From: Nautilus pompilius
Taxonomy: Eukaryota; Mollusca; Cephalopoda; Nautilida; Nautilidae
Reading direction: 5' to 3'
Assembly: GCA_018389105.1 (NCBI GenBank)
Contig: JACATO010000923.1
Location: forward strand, 1,240,001 to 1,304,000
DNA length: 64,000 nt
The notes beneath the pieces are model-generated. The model was given only the letters and a program-made list of their open reading frames with translations. It did no database searches and had not been told where the DNA came from. The position numbers and the translations under genes are program-made. Below, one piece after another: positions 36,301-51,300 of this stretch. How positions within the stretch are numbered: the first letter of the stretch is position 1; the number at the start of each line of letters is the position of its first letter.

Positions 36301-39300
36301 CAGCACAAACCACTCAGAGCAGCAGTGTAAGTGAATGGTTCCTTTATTTGTATTTTTAAAAAAAATTGTTTATTTTACTTGAACATTCATTGATTCGCTC
36401 TGTTTTTTGTTAAAATCAACATTTTTTAAGCTGTAAAGATGTAGTTTTCCATTCCACATTATTTTATGCTAATTTTTTTTCTTTCTAATGTGTATAAAAT
36501 TTCTAGACCTAAACATTCGTAAAGTAGACCTTCCTTCCTGTAGAAATTTTTCTTGCTAATACATGGGCTAAGAAACAGAGAGAAGATGTGTGCACAAGCC
36601 AAGTCTGATTGAAAATCAGTCAGACGATTTCCTTGGTTAACTGAAAATTATCATTCTTTATGCATCTGTCCTGAACAGAAGGCAAAAAAAAAAAAACATT
36701 TCATAGATAAGCTTAGATTATCAACTGATTCACAGAAAAGAAACAAGAGTTTTAAACTTTAAATAAAAATATTTTATATCCAAAATTTTTTTTCCACCAA
36801 GAAAAAGTGTTAACAGGCTCAGTCAGACTTGGATGAAAGCACAAATTTATGATGAAAAATAAAGTGAAGTTTTTAATTATAATTATAGATTTGAATCAGG
36901 TATAGTGTTACAAACATTACTTTTTTCTAGTTTTTGAATAGTTCAATCATTTTTTTATACCAAAATGTTAATACTGACATCTGTAACATTGTTTCGAACA
37001 CTTGTGAGATTGTTGTTATAAGGTAAGCCTATACTGTAGCAAATTAATGAAATTATACATTTACTGAAGCAAATCAGAAATGCACCAATTCAAAAGTGAA
37101 ATTCTATGGCATATACATTTGTCTAGGTTAAAAAGATGACATTTTTTAATTGTCTTGGTCTGCTGGTATTTCTACCAAAAGCATTAATATGATGAACTGC
37201 ATGTTGGTGTCCTGAACAGCATAAAAGTTGATAAGGGACAGGCCTCCCCTCCAAATCATGTCATAAAAGATGTTTTTGAATGTGACTTCACATGCTGAGA
37301 TTGGCAGCAGAACAGGAGAGGAGGTTAGGCATGATTCAAGCTACCATGATAACAAGATTTGTTGCACAAAAATTGAACTGTCAACATAACACTATAGTAA
37401 GGTTAACGAAATGTTTGCAGCATGCACAAAATTAGAAATTGCCTAAGTTCAGATCAACCCTGTGCATCACACCTAGACAGTACTGTTAAATTCTGCATGG
37501 TCATTTCTGAGACCAACTATTTTCAGTTTTAGAACAGGTTAAATGGTGTTTGGTTGACAAAGAATCATCAGTAGTATTACAATCAAATAATATTTCTAAG
37601 CTGCTGGACTTATAGCATGGCACTCAACCTCAGTCTAACATTATTGTCAAATGCTACTCCAATGAGCCAACAACTACAGACATTTGATCAGGCAATGCTA
37701 AAAAGATGCTCTTTTTTTCAGATGAATCAAGATTTCATCTAAGGAGCACTGATGAACGACAGGGTGTGTTGCCATTGGTGTGAAAAGTACCACAATAAGT
37801 GTGTTCTGCATATTAGCAGCTGTGGAAAAGAAAGCATCATGATTTGGTGTGTCATTGTTTTTTTACCATAGGACATTGCTCAGGGTCATGTGAACAATCA
37901 AAATATCTGTATGACACCACTATCTCCAGCAACAAGCCATCCCTGTGCTTCAATGGCTGCCTGTCCCTTGATTTTGTGTTAATTGAACATTTTGGGACTT
38001 GAAAGGATGCTGCTGCTTGTAGTTAAAGAACTCATGCAGAATCTATTTTAACACACGGGAAATTCATCAGGAGTAGCAGAGGATATCACAGTTTTTTAAA
38101 TTAAAATCTTTATAATGTCAGTGAGGCAATGCTGTGGGTTGTATTTTGTGACTGCTGAAGGGCATACCTGCTACTAAATTTTGTGCATTACCTTGTGTAA
38201 TTTTTATATACTTTGTTTATAATTTTCGTTGGATTAACTGCATTATAAACCAATCTCTACAGAAAAATCTCTATTGTGCATTTCTTATGTGCCTCAGTAT
38301 ATATACAGTATTCCTTTGATTTACACATCCTTAATATACACAAATACGAACACTCTTTTTAATACCAAAAATTTCTTATGCATGGCAAGTGTTTGAAGAT
38401 GCATGACTTCATATCCTCCTACCAGCTAAGTTCAACAATGACTGAGTGTTGGTGACTGATGAAGGTGGACACCGCCCACTTATTCTTGTAAGCATTTCAT
38501 GCAGCATAATAAAAAACAAACTTTGTTCTGTATGATAGATATCTTTAACCTTTTTGCATAATTAATAGTTATTAACCATATTTAGTATGTAAGAGACAAA
38601 GATACGATCAGAATTATTTATTTTTATATTCACTAATATTTTTATAATCTCTTGCATCTGGCAACTTTGTGAGTGTTGGCAGACAACTGTGAAAGGAATA
38701 TGTAGAATACATGTAATTTATACTGAGTGAATGAGTGAATTAATACTTATGAGAATGAATAAGTGTAAATAAACATGTTTCAGACAGCTAAACATATATT
38801 TAGTGTTGAAATGAGAAATGAGAGAAGTTGTTGGAGGTGGGAGACTATTGGTCATCACAACAGTTGATCATATAACTGTTGGTCACCACAAGGTGATATT
38901 AAGTTGATCTTTTCAATGCTGCTACCTTGTGGATAATGGTCTTATGTGTAAATTTATTTCTTTTAAACTTTTCTTAATAAACAAAGGATACAAATGATGT
39001 TTAGCTGCCAGTCTTTATTATTGGTGTAGTTTTAAGTTTCCTAGTTATTATACAAGATTAGAATGAGAGAAAAAAAAGTTTTAAGTTTGAATTGTATGGT
39101 GTTGTAACTCCAGTAGCAGCACAGCAGGCAGTCTGGGATGATGTGTCTGAAGTTTGCTTGACCACCACAGCTTTTGGGTAGCAGGATAATCGTTTTTTCC
39201 AGTGAGAACTTGAAAATACTCATTATCTTGCAGTATGGAACATAATCCCCTGTATACTGTGTAATAATAGGTTTGAAATACACAAATTTGATCTGCACAC

Positions 39301-39349
39301 AATTTTCTAGGAACACACACCCATCCGTGTAAATCAAGGGAGTACTGTG

Positions 39350-39388
<39 letters not shown>

Positions 39389-42300
39389 TGCTAGAAATGG
39401 TCAACTACAATAGACTAGCAAACATTAGACTAAAGAAATTTTGGTATCATTGCACTTTTGAGCACATCTTGAAAATGACATTCAAATACAGATCATGAAA
39501 TTGATAATTTAAATTATTTTATATTTTATGGGTATATTTTCATTCATACTAAACAACAATTTATCAAAATTTCTGTTTTTCTAATAATAAATATGCATAT
39601 GCAACATTTAAATTTTATTATGCAAGTAATTTTGGTAACTATAAAACAATTAATTTCTCAGCAACCTAAGCATCGACCAGGCATCATTGGAATTGAGAGA
39701 GCCATCCAGAAAAAAAAAGATGATACTGACAAAAGCATCAATCAGGCATTTGAAGATCTCAGCAATCTGATTCAAAAGGTGAAGTTTACATGCTACTGTT
39801 TTTAGTCTTACATAAACAGTGATGCTAGTGAATTTGTATTGAAAAGTGTCCAATTATTTCAACAGAAAAGTTATGCCATTTTTATTTATTTTTTTATTTT
39901 AGTAATATTTTTACAAAATTTTGCATTAAAATATTCAGAGGTATTTTCACTTTTTCAAATTTATAAGAGACACAATGTACCTATATTTTTTTGTTTGACT
40001 TTGCACATCTTAATATATCCTTAAGTCTAACCATTCTGTGTAGTCATTTTCACTGGCTCCCAAACTGCCATACTGGCTGTGACCAAATACAACTGAAAAG
40101 AAGAGTTGAACACAGTTTTGTGCAACAGAAAATGTACTTGAACAAAAGACAAGAAACAAAACAAGGTTCTCCAACTCTCACTATTAGATTTTAGCACATC
40201 TCAGAATCATTTTGTAATGACCTGTCAAAAATTGGAAAAGATGATATGAACCACAGGATTGAGCAGCATGATTTGAAGACACTGGTGGGCGAGCCTACTT
40301 CTTGCATTGATAGCACAGGAAAACTGGCAGCAAATGATAGGATACTATTTCCAGTGAGAGGTATCAGTTAGCTGATTTCTTCCGAATTGAGTTGAGATGA
40401 TAAGAGGCTCTTTCTTAACCCCCTCTAGAGTGTTACATTGTCTGAAAGATCATGAAATACAACAACAACCTCAATTTTCTTGCACATGTCTCAAAACTGT
40501 ATTTATATACTTTAACATTATCATCATCATTGTTATTATTATAAACAAAAATTTATTAAAATTTATTGCCGAAGCTGGGGTGTAATATTTCTTGTACAAA
40601 TTTGTTGGTGGTGGATTAAAAAATTGTTTCTTGACTAAGCAGAACTATAGCTAGCAGGTGGCAAAAATTAATGATATTTCTTATATTAACCTTCATCCTG
40701 CAGTAATCTGTGCACACATTCATCACCTAAAGAGTAAAATGTGTCAGCATCACAAAGTATTGCTTTATCAATTGTCGCCAAAAGCCATACCAGCAGAAGA
40801 GAAGTGGATGAATTATGTTTTTAGCGTATCTAGCAATCATCAGTTTCTCTGGGATTAAAGTGGTGGCAGCAGTTTTAATATTGCTTGGAAGGTTAGCATT
40901 TATTGTATGACTACAAAAATTTCAAAATAGATTTTAATTGTGGTAAGTGCTAATGAAAGGAAAAATAATGTCTTGCTGATGACTTGAGAAAAAAATGGCA
41001 CATTGATGGAGATGAATTTAGTGGTTGGAATTACATTGGTAGGATGGGATAAAATCTATTCCTCTTCCCCTGAAACCAAAGGTTTAATGTTTTCATTTTC
41101 CAAACAAACTTTGTTATTTTATTATACTGCTGGAGCAGTATGCTACACTGATTTGTTTATTTGGATAAAACATCTGGTAATTTTATAATTTTGTAACCTT
41201 CAGAGAATATGCACCACAACTTTCCTTTCTGGATGTTAAAAATGTTAGCTACTTAAAGGATAAAATGTCACCTTTGGCTTTTTTTTTTTTAGTGCATAGA
41301 CTGCTGTATATTTTACCAGCAGTTTGATTCTCTCTGCAAACACTGGTTAATGGAATTCTGTTAAAGCAATAAATTGAAAAATAAAATGAATCCTTACAAA
41401 AAAATTACATCTGATATGGAGTAACAACTAGTTTTCTACTGTTTTCTTAAAGAAAAAAGAAATGAGCAATACTTATGTTTTGATGTTGATTGACATGATT
41501 CTATTGAAGAATGCTAACCACTCATTCAATTTAAACATTCTTTCTAAGGTTAATTCTAACTTTTTCAAAATAAAACAATAAAATGGTATAACTTTGAATA
41601 AAGGTTGGTGTTTTGTCAAGGTAAGAATTATTTTTCAATAACTCGTATCAAGTGGTAACTTTAGAAGTATTTACCAGGTTGCAGCATGAAACCAAAAAAA
41701 ACAAATTAGGTTTGACAATATGTTAAGTTTTATGCACACATAATTAGACATTTTTTCTTTTGATACAGGCAAAGGAAATGGTTCATTTGTCAAAGACTAT
41801 AGCTAACAAGATTAAAGAAAAACAGGGAGATATCACAGAAGATGAGGTGAGAATTTGTTTTTTTTTTACAACTGCCAGTCTAATCAACCTGAGACAACAA
41901 CAACTGAGGAAAATATTAACTCACTAACCCATTCTTTTTATTGCATATGCAACCAGGAAAATCTGGAGAAGCTGATCAATGTTCAGCAGTGGAATATATC
42001 AGTAGGAAGAAAATCATTCACCTGTATCTGACTCTTATGTAGTAGTAGTGATAAATATGCAGCGAGTCTTCACCACACTTTTGTCTTGTAACTGGAGACT
42101 GATCTTTTATTTCATTTCAGTGTCAGGTCTACAAGATTAACACAGCATAGGAATATTCTTAACTTAATTTACATCCCTCATATTCTGCCAAAGGTAGGAG
42201 CACTGCACCAAATCAAGCCACATTATTTGTTGAAAAGATGTGTGCATGCATGCAAGTGTTGGCTTGATTCAGCTGGATCATTATATTAAATGATTCTGTG

Positions 42301-45300
42301 GCAGTTTATGATGATGAGTACTATTGGTAGTAGTATTCTTTTTAGTTAAGGACTGATTTTAATTTATTTCCATTGTTTTCATTTGATTATTTTTATTAAG
42401 TAAATTTTGTTCATTTAGAATTTCTTAATGAATTTTATCCACTATTTGTAATTTAGATTTTGATAGAATATGTTGATTGTAAGTATGCTGTAGTATCAAG
42501 TTAGGTATATACATATATTATCAAGAACCATAGTGCATGTAAACTTGGAAAACTTTTCCAGTTGGATGTTGTTATGGTTCAACTTCTCATTTGATGAATC
42601 ATGTTATATGTCAGTCTTGTTGAGAAGTTGTGATTACATGCTGGAACATTAAAATTAATTTGCATTTTGTTGCAGACTATACGCTTTAAGGCTTACCTCC
42701 TAAGCATGGGTATACCTAATCCAGTCACTCGGGAAACTCATGGCACAGGTGATCGATACTATTTACAGTTAGCTAGACAATTGTCAGACATGCTTGAGAA
42801 GACCATCAAGGTATGTATGTGCTAGTGCTTTCATCAGTGGAATAAAACTAAATACAGTAATAGGTCAGCAGTGACATCTGGACATTGGATAAGTAATAAT
42901 TGTTTGGAAAGTACTGTAGCTATGATAACTTGTTTAAAATCACAAAGGTGATGTTCAGTTTAATTTTTGGCTACCATTCTCAACCATTTACAAAATAGGA
43001 CACTCAGGGGGAAAAAAAAGATGGGTGGATTGCTGTTTTGGTGATTGACATTGTTTAGGGAATAGTGGGACAGTTTCTTTTCATGTAAGTCAACTGTTTC
43101 ATAGATTAATTGAAACTAAGTGAATCTATTATATTTATTTAATTTTAGGATTGTGGAGGGATGATGACATTGACAGATGTTTATTGTCGGGTGAATAGAG
43201 CAAGAGGAATGGAGGTGAACAAAATTATATTACATTTTCCTAAGCTTTTTTTTTGAAACATTAAAATTATGCTTAGGAAGCAGCAAAATCATCATTATTT
43301 AAAAAATTGTATATATACACACAGAATCACATTAGGAAGTCTGAGACCACTCTTGGCAACAGTTTATTTATGCACTTGTAAATCAATACACTACACATGT
43401 TAAAGCATTTAAAATAATATGACTTGTCTAATATTTGGTTGCAGCACCTTTGGACTTGATCACCATATAATGGTGGATATTGGTCCAACTAAAATTCAGT
43501 AATGATCTTCAAGAATGTTTTTCTATGCAGTTTCACAAATTTTTGAGTTTTTTGACATTTGACTATTTTAGCTTTAATGGCTTTATCAATATACTCATGA
43601 TTGTTTGATAGAGTTTAGATCTGGGGATCAGGTTTCTAGGGAATAATTTTGTGGGCATTTTCCTGAAGCTATTCTTTTGTATGCCTTGAGGTATGTTTAG
43701 GGCTATTGTCCTGTTGAAAAATCTAAGGACCATCAGACATGCTGCTTTGAATGATTTGAACATATTGAAACTGTTCCACATTGTCCTTGATGCAGCAAAT
43801 CAGTCCTGGACCTAATGCAGAAAATGATGCCCAAACCAAAACTGATCCTTTGCCACCCTTTAAAATCTTGACACTGTACTCTGGATTGAATTCCTCACAT
43901 GGATGATGATGGACAAAGACTTGACTATTATTTCCAAATTGACTGAACTTGGATTCATTGGTCCAGAGAACCCTGGTCCACTCCTGAATCATCCAGACTT
44001 TCTACATTTTTGCTCATGCCAGACATTCCTTTTGATTATGGCAGAAGTTTATGCCATACAATCTATTTATGTAAGTTCTTTATGATCAAAGTGGTCCTTA
44101 CAGTGCTTGCTGTGACCGAAATTCTGTGATATTTTAAAATTCTACATGAATTTAGTTTGAAGACTTGTGGTGATCCTTTAGAGAGATCTGTCCTATCATG
44201 TTTCTTTCATTGAGTTTCTTGGGGTTGCTCTATTTGTTCTCATCTGTGAAAATCTAGTTCTGAAGCCTTAGTAATGGCCTTTTGAATTGCTCTCTCTGAA
44301 ACTTTCATCTCACTGGCTATGGAATGTTGGGAAAAATTTTAATTACTGAGGGCCTGAGTTTTGGAGCCTTAGATTTCTGAAAGCTTGTTATTCCTTCAAT
44401 TTTTAGCTGCTTTTTTCCCATAAAATTTACTGAAATAGTAAGTGACAAAGAGAACTTTTGAAGTTCATAAATAAAAACTTTTTAACTGTATTATAACCAA
44501 TATGGATCGATTTTGCAGTTAATGACAGATTCAACCTTGAATTTAGTAATTTAGATAAAATCACAAAAAAACAGTAAAGTTTTTTTCTTTATGATGCTTA
44601 GAAACCATTTTCAACAATGTGCCTGCTTTATAATTGCTTAAAAAATTGGGATACCTATGAAAAAAGGTAAAAAATGAAATTCTTCATCGCCAAAATGGTA
44701 GTTACAATGAAAGAGAGAAAGTTAATTTTTGTGCAAATCAATGATAGCAATTTAAAACACAAAACTGCCAAGGTTGGCTTTAGACTTTTTGACATGACCA
44801 GGGTGTTTCATAATTAATCAAACAAATTCATTTGATCATCTTTTTGTAATGATGCATTATGCAATAATAATGTGCCAGTATGTGATTTGAAAATCTGTCA
44901 CTACATGGCATTATTCTACTAACTAGGAAAATGGCATAATGCTTGACTTTGGAGGAATGAGAATGGTGTTCAGAGATGGTTAAGTTGCAAATTCTGGATT
45001 GACCATCCAACAAGGGAAATGCTCCAATCAGAATATCAGTTTCCAGGAGATTGGAAATGTTACCAATTTGCCTCATTTTGGTAAAAGTGAGATCTGTTCG
45101 TACTGAAGGATCTGTGGAAGCTATGTCATCTACTTCTACACATAGCCCCAGCAAGTTCAGATATGCACCAACAGAACTGGTATTGACTCTGATATTTGTC
45201 TCTTGTATTTTTCATGACCTGAAGGTAGCTCAAGTCATTTCATGTAATACAGGTACATTGCCTCCTTGAAGACAATTACAAATATTGAGTAGTATTACAT

Positions 45301-48300
45301 GAGATTTGGCTTGCTAAAATTGACCTTAGCACCCTCTTACATAAAACTTTGTGGAGTAATGAAAGTATGTTCAAGTTAAATGAGCGTATCCTTAGTCATA
45401 ATTGTATCATATATAGTAAGGACAATGCTCATGTTGTACAAGAGATGACATTGAATTGTTCTGGTGTCATGGTTTGGACAGGAATCTGGAGGTGTTTATC
45501 TAATTTTTCTTGAGGATAGGGTCATGATGGTTGAGTCATACTTGCAAAGATTGCAAGACACTGTATTGGGAAAGTTAGCACATAGACAATTTACTGTTTA
45601 TGCAAGATGGGGCATCCACCCATTATTACTGGTTGGTGAAAAGCTTCTTGAATGATAATTTGGCATATGTTAATTTTGTCAAATATCCCCTGAGATCTTG
45701 TGATTTAACACCTTTAGCCATTTTCTTGTGGAATGTTGTAAAGGAATGGATGTATATATGATGAGACATTACATATCTTTGCTGAGCTCAAAGAAAAAAT
45801 AGAGGTTATGCATGGAATAAGTCTTTAACTATGCAAAAAGAAGTGTTGTTCTGTAAACATTTACTTGCAGGATAATTTGCACAAAATTTGTGGAGAAGTT
45901 TGAATATATTACCCTATTTTTTATGTGAAAGGTATCTACATTTCATGTTATTAATGTTAAACCTACTACCTGTGTTATTACTGAAATATGAGCATTTTAA
46001 TCTGTTTTGTTTATTTTGAAACATCCTGTATATACATAGATTTATTCATTCTAAATCACATTAAGTATTTTAATCTTAAATATTGCAGTTAAAAGGCTGC
46101 ACAGAGAAGATAATTTAATTTCTTATTAATACTATTGAAACCAATATATTAATCAAATCCTCAGTTGTTTAGAGAAAAATATATTAATTATTAGGCTTTA
46201 TGTGGTTGCCTAAAATTTTTGATAATTTAAAACATTTCTGTATCCTTTCATTATATTTTTTCCTGATATGTGGTTATGTGCTGGATCAGTTCCTTTTGAT
46301 CAATAACTGTTTGACTATTTTGTGTGGCTATTCAGCAAAAGGTTAAGTAATAATAAGTAATAGAAAATATTTCTAAGTATACTAAATGTATGATATAGAT
46401 GCAGCTGGCTCACCTTCCCCATTGCAACAACAATTTGAACAATTTTTTGATTGGCCATAAACTTGAAAACTAGCTTATTTTATTTTTGTTAAAATCTTAT
46501 TGCATGTAAGGGTAAAGAGAAAGATGTTCATTGATGGCTATTTCTCTCTAGGGGATTCCTGCAGCCATATTTACTTTCTGTTTCTTTGTAACTGCTAAAG
46601 TAAACTAAACTCTGGCCCCAATGACTAGGCAACACTTTTATCTTTAGATGTTATCACCAGAAGACTTAATACATTCTTGTGAAATCATGGAAGCCTTGCA
46701 TCTACCTGTAAGGTAAGTATAAATCATTTTAGAATTTTTAATGTTAAAAAACAAACTTTTGCGCTGCTATAATTTAGATTGGCTTAACTTTTTTGAAACT
46801 TAACTTAAACTTTGATAACTATTAAGCAGAAATAACTTGATATTTTATCCTAATTGAAGCACTGATATGATTCAAGTTTATATTAACACAACCAAATAAA
46901 CTTAAAGAGAGATTACTAGTTTCAACACAAGGATATGCTAATTCTTGTCATTTGATGTACATTAGAAGAAAACTCTGCAATCCAAAAATTCAAGTCACAT
47001 GTACAGTAGACATTCACTGTTTCTAGGATTTCATTCATTCATTTGGGTAAGGAGTTTCCTGTTTTAAATGGTGTAATTAAAATGCACTAATGCAATTTTT
47101 TTTTTGTCTACGTGGAAAGATTTGAAAACAAGAAGATTGACAGTTTATTAAATTTTATAAAAAAATTAATAAAATTTTGCTTGAAACAAAGCATAGGAAA
47201 ACAACCTTCACTTATTCACTATTATGAACAACTGATCTATGTATATTTGTCAGTTTACATACTGTGTAGGAGCAATAATTTTCTAAATGGCATCTAATGT
47301 TGCCTTCTGGCTGACGTTTTAGAGAATTAGAAAAAATTTTGAGGAGTATAAGCATTTGCAGACACTGTAAATGTGGTGAAATTTTTCTATCAAAAGCTCT
47401 TATTTTTTGTTTAAGAGTTTAAGTATTTTTACATTAAATGATGTGCAGAAAGTAATTTTGTTTTACAGGCTGCGTGTATTTGATAGTGGTGTGATGGTGC
47501 TTCAGATAAAGTCCCACAGTGAAGAACACATCATAGCACAAACAACAAAATTGGTATGTAGCTTTGCTTATATACTGTGCCCCATTCTCTGTAAATGCGC
47601 ACGAGATTCTTACAAAAGTGTTTTGCATGATTAGATTAAAAGAAAGGATACTACACCAAAAAATATTTTATAACACCAGAAAACCACTTCTGGATGAGTA
47701 ATATCAACAAAACAGTGTTTAATTTCTGTTTAATAAATATTGAAACTTTATAAATTAAATTTTGTTTGATTGCTCCTGCTTATTCTGCTTAAAGTGTTCA
47801 TTATGTTTGTGTTATTTTATGCCCTTTTCTGGTACTCACACACTAACTACAGTTTTAAAACACAAACATGAGAGTAGATTTTGTTAGAGGTTTTTACATG
47901 CCTCATTTCAGGTCAAGGAAAAGAGTTCCATAACAGCAGAAGAGTTCTCACAGCTTGCAGGAGTATCTGTAATTTTGGCAAAGGAAAGGTAAAGTTGATA
48001 AAAGTATTGAACAAATTGAAAATATAATATCAAGTGTAGGGAATGCACGTAGTAATGAAAGCACACTAACATAAAAAATTAAAAGATACTAATTTGTGCT
48101 TTCCTATCAAAGGTATATGATTTTGATCAATAATGTTTTAACTTAGAAATATTTCTTGTGAATTATTTAGAATTTTTTAAAATTTAAGTTATTTTTTTCA
48201 GGATAGTATGCTTTCTTTGCTACTGTGCTACCCCAAAGAGTTCACAATAGCAAAACAAAAAAACCCACATTTTTAGTCAATACAAATTGTAAATGTCTCT

Positions 48301-51300
48301 GGTCTTGTCCAAGTTGATCCATTACTCTATGAATAAGTTCTTGCCTGTTAGCTGTAACTTTCACTCTATGAACACTTATCATACAAAGTCCAGATAAATG
48401 ATGCACTACCATTGTTGACCTCAGCCATGCTTTTACCCTTCTCATTGTGCTAAAGACCTTTTTGCTCTGCAGGTTGTTACTGGTAATGTTAGAGAAATAT
48501 GAATTGTTTGATGAATGGAAGGGAATAGATCAGTGTCCTCTAACAACTCATCGAGCCATTTTTTAATCTGCTAACACATTGTTCCCCTTATTGGACCACA
48601 TCTCATATGAGTTGATAATAGCTTCAGCTTCCAAGTTTTCAATTTTGTACACTTCATTTATTTTGGCAATTTGGTTTTTGAATTCTTCACGTCCATTGTG
48701 CATCATTTGTACAAAATGAAGGCAAAAAGAGAGAAATTTTGTTTATCCTCTGCAACAAACTGGCTCTATAGTGATGAAATGATTGAGCCATCAACATTAG
48801 ATTGAAATGTCTGCTGTCTCCATTGTCTGGGAACAAATAATTCAATATTCAACTTCTTTGACTACTTTGAATTTTAGAAAAATTTTTGAATTGTTGTTCT
48901 GCTTTTTTGTCAATATTCATGAAACACACACACAAGCTCCTGAACATGATCATAGACTTTTATGATATTAAGTTCAACAACTTGAGAACTTGTGTTATCG
49001 ATTCTAGCATTACTGAATAACTATAAATTAAATTCAAACAAAAAATAAACGTCATTGTTCTTGAAGCAGATTCTAACTGGTGTGCATCTTGTCATGTTTT
49101 ACCCAAAGCTGTAGTGGCCAGTAGGCTTCACTGTTGAAAAACACATTCAAAGTTGTTGGAAAAAATTCTAATACTTTTGTGTTCTGCAGTCCAATGTATT
49201 TCAGACAGTAGTGGCACATTTGGGAAAAGGCATCTCTTTGGACTCTCACAGAAAAAGTTTTACGATAGCTTTGACTGTAGCAATTGTATTGTGTATTTCA
49301 GTTATAAAATTCAAGTCATTTACAATCAGATTGAGTTTATGAGCAGCACAATGGACTTGTTTTATTGTAGCTTGCACACTCCTTTCCTTTACTTTACTTT
49401 CATAGAGCACCAATTGTACTATTGGCCATGTAGTTTTTCTATATTCTGGCCAATCTTTGTCCACTGATCAATGATAATATTGGCAATGGAAGTAGCATCC
49501 AGTTCACATAGTCTTGAAAATCCAAGAAATTCCTCTTGTGGTCATTGTGTCAACAAAACACACACCGAGTGACAATTGCTCCTTTCCAGATATGTTAGCA
49601 ATTATTGAAAATCCAGTGGAATTGTTTGCCAAAGAAGCTATTTTTCCCTGATAATTTCTTTGCAGAAACTGATTATTTCATTTTATACATGCACAGATGT
49701 ATAGTGAGCATTTGCTGGAGAATATTTCAAATGATTTTGTAGCATCTCATCAACTGATTCAAAATGAAAATTAAAATGGATTTGAACATTTCTAGTTTTG
49801 CTTCATTTACCATGTGAAACAATGTGATGTGTACAACAAAACACAATGGTTGACTATGTTGGATATAATTCTTTTCGTTTCTGTTCAACATCCTGCTTCA
49901 AAGCACTGTCCAGTTGGTTATATCCTGATGTCCAAAATTGTAGTTGTATCCACCTGTGCATTTGTATGCCAAGTGGTAAGAATACGATGACCTGGACTTT
50001 CATGAAAGTTTTTATACTTTGTAAAAGGTGCTGAGGTGAAGGCTTCCTGTGTTCTTCTATAAACTCTCTGTGTGAAAATTGTAGAATATTTAGTTTTCTT
50101 TTAGATGTGAGGAATAGCTAAGCCATGGCGAATACCGATTTAGCCACACATAACAAACTTTGTGTTTCTTTTGCATCCTTTTTGAAATTATAATTCTCAA
50201 GAGACGAGTCACATTTTAGAAGTAGATTGTGTTTAAGATTGTCTGTTAGTTTTATAGACAAACTAACGTGATGCAATCCAATATCATCAATGATTGAGTT
50301 GATCACATTTAACTACTGTTGAACCTGGACCAGAGTTAAGACAGCTTTGTTCATATGTTCTTTCTCTGGTGTTTCTAATTTATGATTTGCAAAAAATTTC
50401 TGATATCCATTTTCAAAAAATGAGGATTAATAAAATATCTAAAATAAACACACACGTAAACTGTAGCTGACCTGACTGGGTACTCTGCTATTGAATTGGG
50501 ATTTCTTTGCCAGTTTTTATATCCTTGTAGTATGTGAAAGTTTATCCTAGAACTTAGTTTGATTAATCAAGCAGAAAGGCTGCTAGGGTCATTAACTAAC
50601 TAATCAAAACAGTTATACTAACCAACTGGCAACCTCTTCATTTCTTAATTAACTTATCAGCTTGTTTCTCAAAATTAGGCAAAGAGACAGATGGTTAGCT
50701 ATATATTTACTTTGACATACAGACTTACTGCCAGTGGCTTATATTATATTTTCCTATATTACTCCTCTCTTCTCAGTCTTTGACCTTTTGGCCTTTGGCT
50801 GGGAGCAGTCAGACTTGTTATTTGTTGCTCAATTTACCATGCACCAGTGAACCAGTGAGCATGGTATATTGGGCAGAAAATAGTGCCTTCATTACACTAT
50901 CACCATCAGCTTTCCGGGGTAGGGGTAGTTGCTTCATCTCTTTGCAGATTTGCAGATGCTGATACATTATTAAGCAGGTGGTGTCATTGGTACTGTGTAG
51001 GTACGTGTGTACAACAACAAAATTGTAATATGAACTATATATAGATATTAGTACATGTATTTGTCCAATAGAATTTATTTATAAATATAGATACACAAAG
51101 CAGACACACCTGCAAATAATTAATTATACCAATAGTAGCTAGATAATGTATTCAAGCCAAGTTAAAATGGCCATTTTTTAATAAATTTTATCAAATCAGA
51201 TTCTTCTTTCTTGATTTGGACTTGATTTGAATACATCTGGTCAATCTCTGTATATTATGGATACAGAGAAAATATAAATTCTTTTCAAATAAAATCTATT

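Noticed and set aside
44828-45154. 108-codon minus-strand open frame
   Set aside because: It lies antisense to the IS630/mariner-like relic, whose recognisable transposase motifs read on the plus strand.
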